This document shows, piece by piece, positions 1-7,609 of a stretch of 60,667 nucleotides of DNA. Source of the stretch: JAHELQ01 sp965603365 (lineage in GTDB: Bacteria > Acidobacteriota > Aminicenantia > UBA2199); NCBI GenBank assembly GCA_965603365.1, contig CBFDCR010000026.1, forward strand, positions 1-60,667. Reading direction: 5' to 3'. Position numbers and translations under genes: made by a program. The notes beneath the pieces were generated by a model. That model saw only the letters and a program-made list of their open reading frames with translations, was not told the DNA's origin and made no database searches. The first letter of the stretch is position 1. Each line of letters starts with the position of its first letter.

Positions 1-635
1 ATTCAGCCGACTTAATAACCCATGTTTCCGTTGATAAAATGACTGTCCATGATTCTAAATGTTTAGAGCCTGCCTTGCTGGAGACAAAAAGCAGGGGCAT
101 CAAGCCTGAGACAGTTTTAGCCGATTCTCATTATGGTTCAAGTGATAATCTTTCTTTTGGAGCGGAACATGGGACAACAATAGTAGCACCTTCTTTTCCT
201 CCTAAAGGTCATAAACAGAATAGAATTACTTTAGAACAATTTGAGCTTGATGAGGCTGGATTTGTTTTAAGTTGCCCTGTGGGTTTAAAGCCATTTAAAA
301 TAAGTTCAGTGAAAAGCCGCTTTCAGGCAAATTTTGAACGATCTATCTGTCAAAAGTGTTCATGTTTGGATCGCTGTCCGGTTCGTATTGAAAAAAAAGC
401 ATCAAGACTTCGCTATACATCTGATCGAGTTAAACAAAGAAAGCGTCGGATTTTTCAGGAGAGTGAGTTTTTTAAAAATCAATACAGGTGGCGGGCAGGA
501 ATAGAGGGGAGTATTTCCCGACTTAAGAACCAGATGAAATTGGGATTTCTTCGAGTTCGAGGGATGAGGTCTGTCCAGTATGTATGTATTTTGAGAGCAT
601 TGGGATTAAATATATTCAGATGTGTAAAAGTTTAA
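1..635 (+). mobile_element. IS1182-like DDE transposase, C-terminal part (cut by window start)
   Basis: The reading frame is open from the first bases of the window and ends at a TAA at 633-635. The methionine at 39 is internal, because the frame upstream of it is open and reads naturally into it. Seen: a catalytic-Asp-like segment LADSHYG (about residues 27-33 counted from that Met), a Cys-rich middle (CPVG, then CQKCSCLDRCP), and a C-terminal RAGIEGSISRLKNQ block followed by LGFLRVRG, which carries the catalytic Glu. This order of features is that of IS1182-family transposases (DDE_Tnp_1_6 type). The N-terminal half lies outside the window, so I cannot say whether the gene is intact. It marks the left border of the biosynthetic locus and lies in noticeably more AT-rich DNA than the NRPS genes. 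Confidence 0.8.
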
Positions 636-963
636 TTGAGGCATTGGATGGGGCGAACAAATTTTGCATGGAATTGGCTTTTATTGTGTTTTTTAAGTCA
701 ATATCGGCAATGGATAAAAAAATGGAATCATGAAAAATTAATATTTATATGATTTCTGAAATTTCTAGCCGTAAAACCCATTATCTGAAACTATACTTTT
801 TGCCGCCCCATCAACTTTTGAGTATAACCCAAAAGGATGAAATAGAACCGGCAAAACCATCTATTTCCATACTTCAATGGGCGTCCCCATTAGTATTAGT
901 AGGTGATGTTAATGATTGAAAGTAGGTAAAAAAAACCAAAAAAAATAATAAGGAGAAAGAATC
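636..963. other. Non-coding AT-rich stretch, possible IS right end
   Basis: No credible gene. A 9-bp inverted repeat pairs GATGGGGCG at 647-655 with CGCCCCATC at 804-812. The second copy sits in a block resembling an IS terminus (about 791-829, TGCCGCCCCATCAACTTTTG followed by a TATAACCC end). I infer that the right end of the preceding IS may lie near 829, but its left partner is outside the window, so this is unproven. Confidence 0.3.
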
Positions 964-2173
964 ATGAAAAAAGAAGTCCTTGTAAAAAAGAGAAAAAGAG
1001 CCAGGGAATTAAAAAAAAAGGTTGGAGTAACCGGGCAATATCCCGGTATTTAAGATGCAGCAAAGATAGTGTGCGGCGTTGGCTGGAGTTGGATGATTCC
1101 CAGGTCACCCAGGATCATCGGGGTTGGGAAAAAGGCCGGCTGCGAAGATACAGCGTGGTGGAAAAGAGACGGGTTGTCCAGATCAGGGAAACGTTGGAGG
1201 AACAGGGCGAAGTACATGTGGGTGAAAAATTTATCCGGCCGATATATAAAGAAAAATACGGTACGGGCATTTCCGGGTGGTTTGTTAATCGCTGCTTGAG
1301 AGAATATGACAAACTAAAAAAAGTCCCTGGGAGAGAAAAACAGGAAACAAAAAATGCGAATCTCGTCGGGAGGTTGTTAAAAAAAATGGGGAAGTTGGTC
1401 ATGAACGCCAATTTTTATGTGTCCCATTATTCGGTGGACCGACAGGACAGCTTCTATCTTTTATCTTGCAGCTATTCCACACCCTACCAATATGGTATAA
1501 TCAGCCAAATCCAGGGTTTATCTACCGATGAAGTGATCAGGATTCTTAGACATACCTGGAAGGATTACGAGGTGCCGGATATTTTAACAATGGGAAACCA
1601 TGCGGCTTTTGGAACCAATACCGGCAATACCCGTCGGATCGGGGAGCTGACCTTTTTTTTACTGAACCTGGGAGTCATCCCCCTGTACCTGCCTCCCCGG
1701 ATGAGATTTGCAAACCTAGGGCCTGAAAAATTTAACATGGCCTTTTCGGAGAAGTTTTTGCGCTGCCTGGATTTTAAGAGAGGGAATGGAGAGGGAGTGG
1801 AGATTGATCATTTTCACCTGGAATACAGGAAAAAACAAGACGATATCCCGGATAAAATCAAGAATAGAAATCCCTTTTTCCTGAACGCCTTTACGGATCA
1901 GGATTTGAAAAACCGGGATTGTAAGGGTTTTCGGGCTAAGGAGATTTTTTTTTGCGTGTAGTGGAAAGAGAGCAGGCGGCCGGGACTAATGGAGATATTG
2001 GGGTCATCTATATTCTGGGTGTGGCAGTGGAGGTGGCCGCTAAATTTGTTGGGGCACTCTTGTTTTGCCGGTTGGATTTAAAAATGAAAAGTTTGCGGAT
2101 CTATCATATCGATGAGAAGGGAAAAACCGGGTTGGTCAAAAAATTGCCTTTCCTGGTCCAGGATATTGATTGA
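964..2173 (+). pseudogene. Integrase-core transposase with two homopolymer frameshifts
   Basis: Three frame segments join into one protein. An ATG at 964 starts a Lys-rich leader. After the A9 tract at 1011-1019 a -1 shift gives a clear helix-turn-helix (GWSNRAISRYLRCSKDSVRR), which continues in frame 0 to the stop at 1961. At the T9 tract 1945-1953 another -1 shift continues the protein as LRVVEREQ to the stop at 2173. The middle part resembles an rve-type integrase core: PDILTMGNH sits where PDVLxMDNG is expected, LGVIPLYLPP follows, and NLGPEKFN replaces the NGxxERFN block. The expected catalytic Asp is therefore Gly, and the core looks degenerate. The first tract is a proper A_AAA_AAG heptamer in the zero frame, the classic -1 slippery signal of IS elements. 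With the degenerate core and a second shift, though, decay or sequencing indels in homopolymers are more likely. Confidence 0.65.
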
Positions 2174-2657
2174 TCCTGTTAGACCGTTTCTCCATGAATT
2201 TTAGGCCAGTGATAGGAGCCTTAAGTTATAAAAAATATTACCTTTAGGGCTTTTTTCTTATCTGTGTTGTTGGCTGCCTGGAGGCAGCATGGCATGAATA
2301 AAGGACATTTTTTTTAAATTGATTTTTCTCGTTTTAGCTTGATGGGCCTGGAACAATAAGTAAAAGAGGCGGCATAGGTCTATGATGGTAGAATAAAGGG
2401 TGAATGGCTCAATGTGCCGGGAGGTCCCGGTGATTAGCCGGCCCTATGGGGATGAAAGCCAGCCTGGATGATCTGCAAAATAAAATGAATTTTTTCCTCT
2501 AAATCATTTATTGAAAAGGCTTTTACTATTTAGAACCGTTGGGCCGCAAAGGTAATGATTTTTATCATTCAATCTCCATTTGGCCTTTGTTAGAGTCTGA
2601 CGTTGGTTTTTTTTGTATTCGGAATTTTCGTATTTGTGATACTTTTATAAATCTAAA
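2174..2657 (+). promoter_or_regulatory. Intergenic region upstream of the biosynthetic operon
   Basis: A 480-bp stretch with no credible gene. Three things are visible. A perfect 6-bp hairpin (GCTGCC at 2273-2278, loop TGGA, GGCAGC at 2283-2288) lies 20 nt before a T-run, which is too far for a textbook terminator. A palindrome AATGAT-TTTT-ATCATT at 2554-2569 could be an operator. A weak promoter-like pair, TTGTAT at 2613-2618 and TGATAC at 2637-2642 with an 18-nt spacer, lies just before the regulator gene at 2658. All genes downstream are on the same strand and closely spaced, so this is the most likely region for the main promoter. The specific boxes are guesses. Confidence 0.3.
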
Positions 2658-3107
2658 ATGAATCTTAATAACTTGTTATTATCAAACAAGGTTTTGGATG
2701 TTAACGGCGGGAGCTTGTCCACACGAGGGGCTGCTATTGAAAAAGAGATCATTGGCGAGCGGGTGATACCCTATATTTTAAGCCGCAGCAATCGAGACCT
2801 GGCAGGTCTTGATGGGAAAATCATTGCGGGTCATTGGGGGATCAAGGAAACGCATCTAAACGAAGAATTTAAACGGCAGCATAAAATCACCCTGGATTAC
2901 TTTATTTTACGGGAAAAGCTGTATCGGGCCTTCCAGTTCATTGAAAGGGATCATGAGGTTTCCGCCGTGGATCTGTCAAAAATGTTGGGCTTTATCAACA
3001 CCGATTATTTTGTACAGGAATTCAGGGATTTGTTCTTGATTGAACCCGATAGATACATATGTTTAAAAAAAGGGCGGCAGGGTCGATTGAACACTAAGGC
3101 TGTTTGA
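2658..3107 (+). CDS. Small AraC-type DNA-binding protein
   Basis: A 149-residue protein whose C-terminal two thirds matches the double helix-turn-helix of AraC/XylS regulators. The first HTH is at about residues 53-80 (HWGIKETHLNEEFKRQHKIT, then LDYFILREKL). The second is at about 94-132, with the typical GFINTDYFVQEFRDLF pattern (family: GFxdxxyFxrxFkkxxG). The N-terminal 50 residues are too short for a cupin or other sensor domain, so this is a DNA-binding domain with a short leader of unknown role. No Shine-Dalgarno is obvious before the ATG. It is the first gene of the same-strand run and is followed after 32 bp by the PLP synthase gene, so it is a candidate pathway regulator. Its target could include the AATGAT/ATCATT palindrome upstream, but that is inference. 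Confidence 0.65.
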   Translation: MNLNNLLLSNKVLDVNGGSLSTRGAAIEKEIIGERVIPYILSRSNRDLAGLDGKIIAGHWGIKETHLNEEFKRQHKITLDYFILREKLYRAFQFIERDHEVSAVDLSKMLGFINTDYFVQEFRDLFLIEPDRYICLKKGRQGRLNTKAV

Positions 3108-3139
3108 CACCGTGAATTTATTGTTAAGAGGGTTTTAAG

Positions 3140-4090
3140 ATGCTCGACAATTTTTTAAGTAGTGTGGGGAATACCCCCATGGTCCGGTTGAAGATGGAGG
3201 ATTATAGACATATTAATCTTTATGCCAAACTTGAATTTTTTAATCCTACCGGCTCTGTTAAAGATAGAGCGGCCAATTATATATTGACGACGTTATTGGC
3301 CAATAAGGAGATCGATCATGATACAACCATCATGGAATCATCGTCCGGGAATTTCGGCATCTCCCTGTCGGCCTACAGCCGGTATAACGGTTTAAAATTT
3401 ATTGCCGTCATTGACCCCTGTATTTCGCCTATAAATGAGATATTAATCCGTTTTTTCGGTGCCCAGGCCATCAAGGTAGATGTGCCGGATTGTAATGGCG
3501 GATACTTGCTGAACCGCATTGGGAAAGTGAAAGAACTGCTGGAAGAAATAGATAATTCGTACTGGGTGAATCAATACGGGAACCCGTTAAACGCGGAGGC
3601 CTACTATCGGACCCTGGCCCAGGAGATATGCGATCAAGTGGATCATATCGATTATATTTTCCTGGGAATTAGTTCCGGGGGAACCATTACCGGGGTTTCC
3701 AATAAGATCAAGGAGAGGTTTCCCCGGGCAAAGGTGATCGCCGTGGATATCGAAGGATCAGTGATCTTTGGCCATCCCCCCAGGAAGCGATTGATCCCCG
3801 GCATTGGCTCCAGCATGGTACCCGATATTCTCAATCGGGCCAGGATTGACGACGTGGTCATGATGGATGAAAAAAGTACGATCATCATGTGTCACGAATT
3901 GCTGCAAAAACATTTCATTTTTGCCGGGGGATCTTCGGGGTCGGTATACGCAGCGATAAAAAAGTATTTCAAGGGAGTGACTCTTACCCGGGACATTAAC
4001 GTGACGACGGTGTTTCCCGATCGAGGTGATCGCTATACCAATACCGTGTACAATCGGGACTGGTACAATCCTTTTTTGGACCAATCCTGA
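3140..4090 (+). CDS. SbnA-like PLP-dependent synthase (diaminopropionate precursor)
   Basis: A 316-residue fold-type II PLP enzyme of the cysteine synthase superfamily. Visible motifs: GNTPMVRL at the N-terminus, the PLP lysine in NPTGSVKDRA (Lys41), the SSSGNFG substrate loop, and the phosphate-binding loop GISSGGTITGV at about residue 175. Spacing and length fit SbnA, which joins O-phospho-L-serine with L-glutamate to give N-(1-amino-1-carboxyl-2-ethyl)-glutamate, the precursor of 2,3-diaminopropionate. The oxidative partner SbnB is not in the window. A good ribosome site (AGAGGG) precedes the ATG. The next gene is a carbamoyltransferase 51 bp downstream, which suggests a carbamoylated diaminopropionate (ureidoalanine-type) building block for one NRPS module. 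A plain cysteine synthase role is the alternative, but the NRPS context and SbnA-like sequence argue against it. Confidence 0.75.
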   Translation: MLDNFLSSVGNTPMVRLKMEDYRHINLYAKLEFFNPTGSVKDRAANYILTTLLANKEIDHDTTIMESSSGNFGISLSAYSRYNGLKFIAVIDPCISPINEILIRFFGAQAIKVDVPDCNGGYLLNRIGKVKELLEEIDNSYWVNQYGNPLNAEAYYRTLAQEICDQVDHIDYIFLGISSGGTITGVSNKIKERFPRAKVIAVDIEGSVIFGHPPRKRLIPGIGSSMVPDILNRARIDDVVMMDEKSTIIMCHELLQKHFIFAGGSSGSVYAAIKKYFKGVTLTRDINVTTVFPDRGDRYTNTVYNRDWYNPFLDQS

Positions 4091-4141
4091 TAACCGGGAA
4101 AAGCTTTTCAATAATAAACCATTAAAATACGGAGAAGACTC

Positions 4142-5110
4142 ATGAACTTAAAAAAGAGAGACTTTATTAGCCTGATGGAGTTTAAGAAAGAGGAACTCGA
4201 AGGTATCCTGCGACTTGCCGAAGAGATAAAGAATGGCAAGAGATCTGTTGACACACGCCTGTCTGGCAAACACGTGGGACTTTTATTCAGCGTGGCTTCC
4301 ACCCGTACCCGGATATCTTTCCAGGTGGGGGTTCGCCAGATGGGAGGGCAGGCGGAATTTTTGAACTATAAAGATACCCAATTGATTTACCACGAGAGCC
4401 TGATTGATACCGCCGCTGTAATGAGCAGGTACCTCGATGGCCTGGTGGTACGCATATACGACATGACCCAATATGGCAAGGGGCGAGAAGCGCTCAACAC
4501 GATTGCCAGGCATGCTCATATCCCGTTGATCAACGCCCTGGACGATAAGGATCATCCCTGTCAGGTGATGGGAGATATATTGACCATGAAGGAAAAGTTC
4601 GGCGAAGATTACAAGAAGAAAAAAGTGGTATTTACCTGGGGTTATTCCTGGCGGCAGAAATCGCCGGGGGTACCGCACTCCATGATGGTTGCCGGGACGC
4701 TGTTGGGTATGAACCTGGTTTTTGCCTATCCCCGGGGCTTTGACCTGGATGAAGAGTACGTGGATTTCGCCAGGAAAACAGTACAGGATCACGGCGGTAC
4801 ATTGGAATTTTCCAATGACCTCAAGGAGGCATCTGAAGGGGCGGACGTCATTTACGTAAAAAGTTGGAAGGCCCAGTATATCTCCAGTGAAGAAGATCAG
4901 AAGATTCGCAATGAGCAGAGAAGCCAATGGTGTGTCTCGGAAGATCATTTTAAACGGGCCAATCCAGGCGCCTACTTCATGAATTGCCTGCCTATTATCC
5001 GGAACGAGCAGGCCACGGCAGAGATTGTCGATGGTGAACATTCCATTATCTACGACGAGGCCGAGAATCGTCTTCACATCCAGAAAGCGATTATGGCCGA
5101 GTTGATATAG
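4142..5110 (+). CDS. Knotted ornithine/aspartate carbamoyltransferase-family enzyme (YgeW-like)
   Basis: A 322-residue member of the aspartate/ornithine carbamoyltransferase superfamily. Seen: the carbamoyl-phosphate loop STRTRISFQ (about residues 54-62), the second carbamoyl-phosphate motif DHPCQVMGD (about 138-146), and a C-terminal NCLP motif (about 281-284). The linker TWGYSWRQKSPGVPHSM, at about 165-181, replaces the ordinary OTC sequence and resembles the proline-containing loop of the knotted subgroup that includes YgeW and acetyl/succinyl-ornithine transcarbamylases. The true acceptor substrate cannot be read from sequence. In E. coli ygeW lies beside a diaminopropionate ammonia-lyase gene; here the neighbour is an SbnA-like synthase, so carbamoylation of a diaminopropionate-type amine is a reasonable inference. 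Strong ribosome site (CGGAGA) before the ATG. Confidence 0.7.
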   Translation: MNLKKRDFISLMEFKKEELEGILRLAEEIKNGKRSVDTRLSGKHVGLLFSVASTRTRISFQVGVRQMGGQAEFLNYKDTQLIYHESLIDTAAVMSRYLDGLVVRIYDMTQYGKGREALNTIARHAHIPLINALDDKDHPCQVMGDILTMKEKFGEDYKKKKVVFTWGYSWRQKSPGVPHSMMVAGTLLGMNLVFAYPRGFDLDEEYVDFARKTVQDHGGTLEFSNDLKEASEGADVIYVKSWKAQYISSEEDQKIRNEQRSQWCVSEDHFKRANPGAYFMNCLPIIRNEQATAEIVDGEHSIIYDEAENRLHIQKAIMAELI

Positions 5111-5124
5111 TAGTAGGAGAAGTT

Positions 5125-7557
5125 ATGCTTAAAAATTACCTAAAAGTCGCCTGTAGACAAATATTGAAAAACAATACTTTTTTTATCGTGAGTACCCTTG
5201 GGCTGGCGGTAGGCCTGGGGTCATTTCTGCTCATTTTACAATATGTAAATCATGAAACCAGTTATGACAATTTCCACCTGCATGCCGATCATATTTATCG
5301 AGTAAGAACGGAACTGTATGAGAGCGGCCAACTGACCAATGCCTGGGCCACCGCCTGTGCCGGCCTGGCGCCGGCCCTGAAAGCGCAATTCCCCGAGGTG
5401 GTCGATTATTCCAGGTTGGTCCAGCGGGACGGCATTGTGTCGGTCAACAATATCAACCTGAGGGAGGATAATCTTATTTTTGCCGAACCCTCTTTCCTGG
5501 ATATGTTCTCCTTTCCCCTCTTAAAAGGCTACAGGCAGGCGGCCCTCAAAAATCCCAATACGGCGGTGATTTCACAATCGGCAGCCAAAAAATATTTTGC
5601 CGATGAAGATCCTGTCGGCAAGGTACTCAAAGTCAAGGTGGATGTCACAGGGGATTACGTTATCACCGGCGTCATCCAGGATGCCCCGGCCAATTCCCAT
5701 TTGAAATACGACATTCTCCTATCGTACCAGACATTGATCAACAGCATCGAGGGCCCGCAGGCGGATAACACACTCATTGGCTTTCACTATTATGTATATG
5801 TTTTGCTGGAAAAGAACGCAGAGGTGTCGGGCTTCGATCAAAAGATGGATGACCTCTATTTAAAGCTGGCCGGTGATATCCCCGGCTTGGCCGACACTTA
5901 TCAAAATACCTACCTCAAATTTCACCTCCAGCCTCTCAGGGATATCCATCTCAATTCCCATTATCTCCTGGAATTGCAGCCCAACGGTAGTGCCAAAAAT
6001 GTCTATTTTTTACTCATAGCGGCAGGGCTTATATTGCTCGTTGCCTCAATCAACTATGCCATCCTATCCACGGCCAAAGCAATGGTGCGACTAAAGGAAA
6101 TGGGGATGAGAAAAATATTGGGCGCCTCGCGGAAGCAGTTGATCGACCAATTTCTCCTGGAGTCCATGTTATTGGGTTTGATCGCGATTTTGTTATCCCT
6201 GCTCTTTATCGGGATTTGTTTGCCCTTTTTTAATGGTCTATCCGGCATGTCCCTCGATCTGTCGTTATCTGGAAGGCCGTTGTTTATCCTCCAGGTCCTG
6301 CTGCTTTTTGCTATTTCGGTATGCCTGTCGGGAATTTTCCCCGCCTATATCATGACAGGTATTTCCCCGGTTTCATCTATTCGAGGTAAAATTCGTCGTT
6401 TTTCCGGGAAACTCATCTTGAGGAAAGGGTTGGTGGCGTTTCAATTTATGATCTCCGTTATCTTGATCGCCGGGACTTTTTTGATTTACCAACAGATGGC
6501 CCACCTAAAAGACCAGGACCTGGGCTTTGATATCGAGAATACCTTAATTATAAGGGGCCCCAAAAAAATAAACAGCCCGGAGTACCGGAAGGTCTTTCCC
6601 CCCTTTAAGAATGAAATTTTGAAGTATCCTGAAGTGAAAAACATCTGTATTTCCAACAATATCCCGGGGATGAAGATTTTTTCTTCGGCCAAGATGATGC
6701 ACGACCAGGGCAGCGATAAAGACTCTGCTTTTTTATATGGCGTATTCATCGATTACGATTTTATCCCCCTGTATAAAGTAGAATTGGTGGCAGGGAGAAA
6801 TTTTTCGGTGGAGTTTAATGATGTGGCTGCGGCGGCGATCCTGACGGAGACGGCCGCCCGATTGTTGGGCTTCCCCGATCCCGACGATGCCATTGGCCGT
6901 GAGATTTTTTACCTGGGGGCCAATCTTAAGCTGAAAATCGTGGGGGTTACCAGGGATTATTGTCAGACCGCCTTAACACGTACCCAGGATCCCATTTTTT
7001 TCATGTGTGTCCCCCATCTTAGAGACTACTATTCCATCAAGCTAGGCAGCGCCCCCCCGGCAAAAACCATCGCCAGGATAAAAGAGTCATGGGATGCGTT
7101 TTTTCCCGGGGATCCTTTTGCTTATTTCTTTTTAGAAGACTATTTTAACCGGCAATATCAAGGAGAACTCCAATTCGGGCAGACCTTCGGGGCTTTTGCC
7201 CTGTTGAGTATTATCTTGTCCAGCCTGGGAATTTTTGGTCTCTCTTTTTCCAGTGTGAAAAGGAGGTCCAAGGAGGTGGCTATCAGGAAAGCAGTTGGCG
7301 CCACCGCGGCGAATATCCTGTCGCTCTTTTATAAGGACTACGCCAAACTCATTGTCCTGGCCAATATTATAGGCTGGCCCCTCATCTATTGGATCATGGA
7401 GAATTGGTTGAACAATTTTGCCACCCGCGTCCACATCGGGCTTTTGCCTTTCATCCTGGCGGCGGTCATTGTTTTCGGGATTTCCCTATTGACCGTTACC
7501 CACCATGTGGTCAAGGTCGCCAGGTCTAATCCTGTCCTTTCGCTGCGGTATGAATAA
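5125..7557 (+). CDS. MacB/FtsX-type ABC transporter permease (two fused halves)
   Basis: An 810-residue inner-membrane protein built as a duplicated MacB unit. It has an N-terminal membrane segment (about residues 17-40) and a first periplasmic core domain (about 45-280). A first FtsX block of three membrane helices follows, starting near 290 and carrying the EMGMRKILGASRKQL coupling motif near 323. A second membrane anchor lies near 440-460, then a second periplasmic core to about 680. The final FtsX block starts near 690 with RRSKEVAIRKAVGAT (near 713) and ends in the usual SNPVLSLRYE tail. These permeases work with a MacB-like ATPase on peptides, lipoproteins or antibiotics. No ATPase gene is in the window, so the partner must be elsewhere. 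The position between the precursor genes and the first NRPS suggests export or self-protection, but this class is also very common in genomes unrelated to biosynthesis. Ribosome site TAGGAG. Confidence 0.8.
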   Translation: MLKNYLKVACRQILKNNTFFIVSTLGLAVGLGSFLLILQYVNHETSYDNFHLHADHIYRVRTELYESGQLTNAWATACAGLAPALKAQFPEVVDYSRLVQRDGIVSVNNINLREDNLIFAEPSFLDMFSFPLLKGYRQAALKNPNTAVISQSAAKKYFADEDPVGKVLKVKVDVTGDYVITGVIQDAPANSHLKYDILLSYQTLINSIEGPQADNTLIGFHYYVYVLLEKNAEVSGFDQKMDDLYLKLAGDIPGLADTYQNTYLKFHLQPLRDIHLNSHYLLELQPNGSAKNVYFLLIAAGLILLVASINYAILSTAKAMVRLKEMGMRKILGASRKQLIDQFLLESMLLGLIAILLSLLFIGICLPFFNGLSGMSLDLSLSGRPLFILQVLLLFAISVCLSGIFPAYIMTGISPVSSIRGKIRRFSGKLILRKGLVAFQFMISVILIAGTFLIYQQMAHLKDQDLGFDIENTLIIRGPKKINSPEYRKVFPPFKNEILKYPEVKNICISNNIPGMKIFSSAKMMHDQGSDKDSAFLYGVFIDYDFIPLYKVELVAGRNFSVEFNDVAAAAILTETAARLLGFPDPDDAIGREIFYLGANLKLKIVGVTRDYCQTALTRTQDPIFFMCVPHLRDYYSIKLGSAPPAKTIARIKESWDAFFPGDPFAYFFLEDYFNRQYQGELQFGQTFGAFALLSIILSSLGIFGLSFSSVKRRSKEVAIRKAVGATAANILSLFYKDYAKLIVLANIIGWPLIYWIMENWLNNFATRVHIGLLPFILAAVIVFGISLLTVTHHVVKVARSNPVLSLRYE

Positions 7558-7609
7558 TATCTTCCCGGTTAAATATGTCGAGGTCCGGCTGAAAACACGG
7601 TAAAGAAAC

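Noticed and set aside
2273..2320. Rho-independent terminator
   Set aside because: The 6-bp hairpin is 20 nt from the T-run and the stem is short; not convincing.
2550..2572. Fur box
   Set aside because: The AATGAT/ATCATT arms are separated by 4 bp where the 19-bp Fur consensus has 1 bp, and the outer bases do not match.
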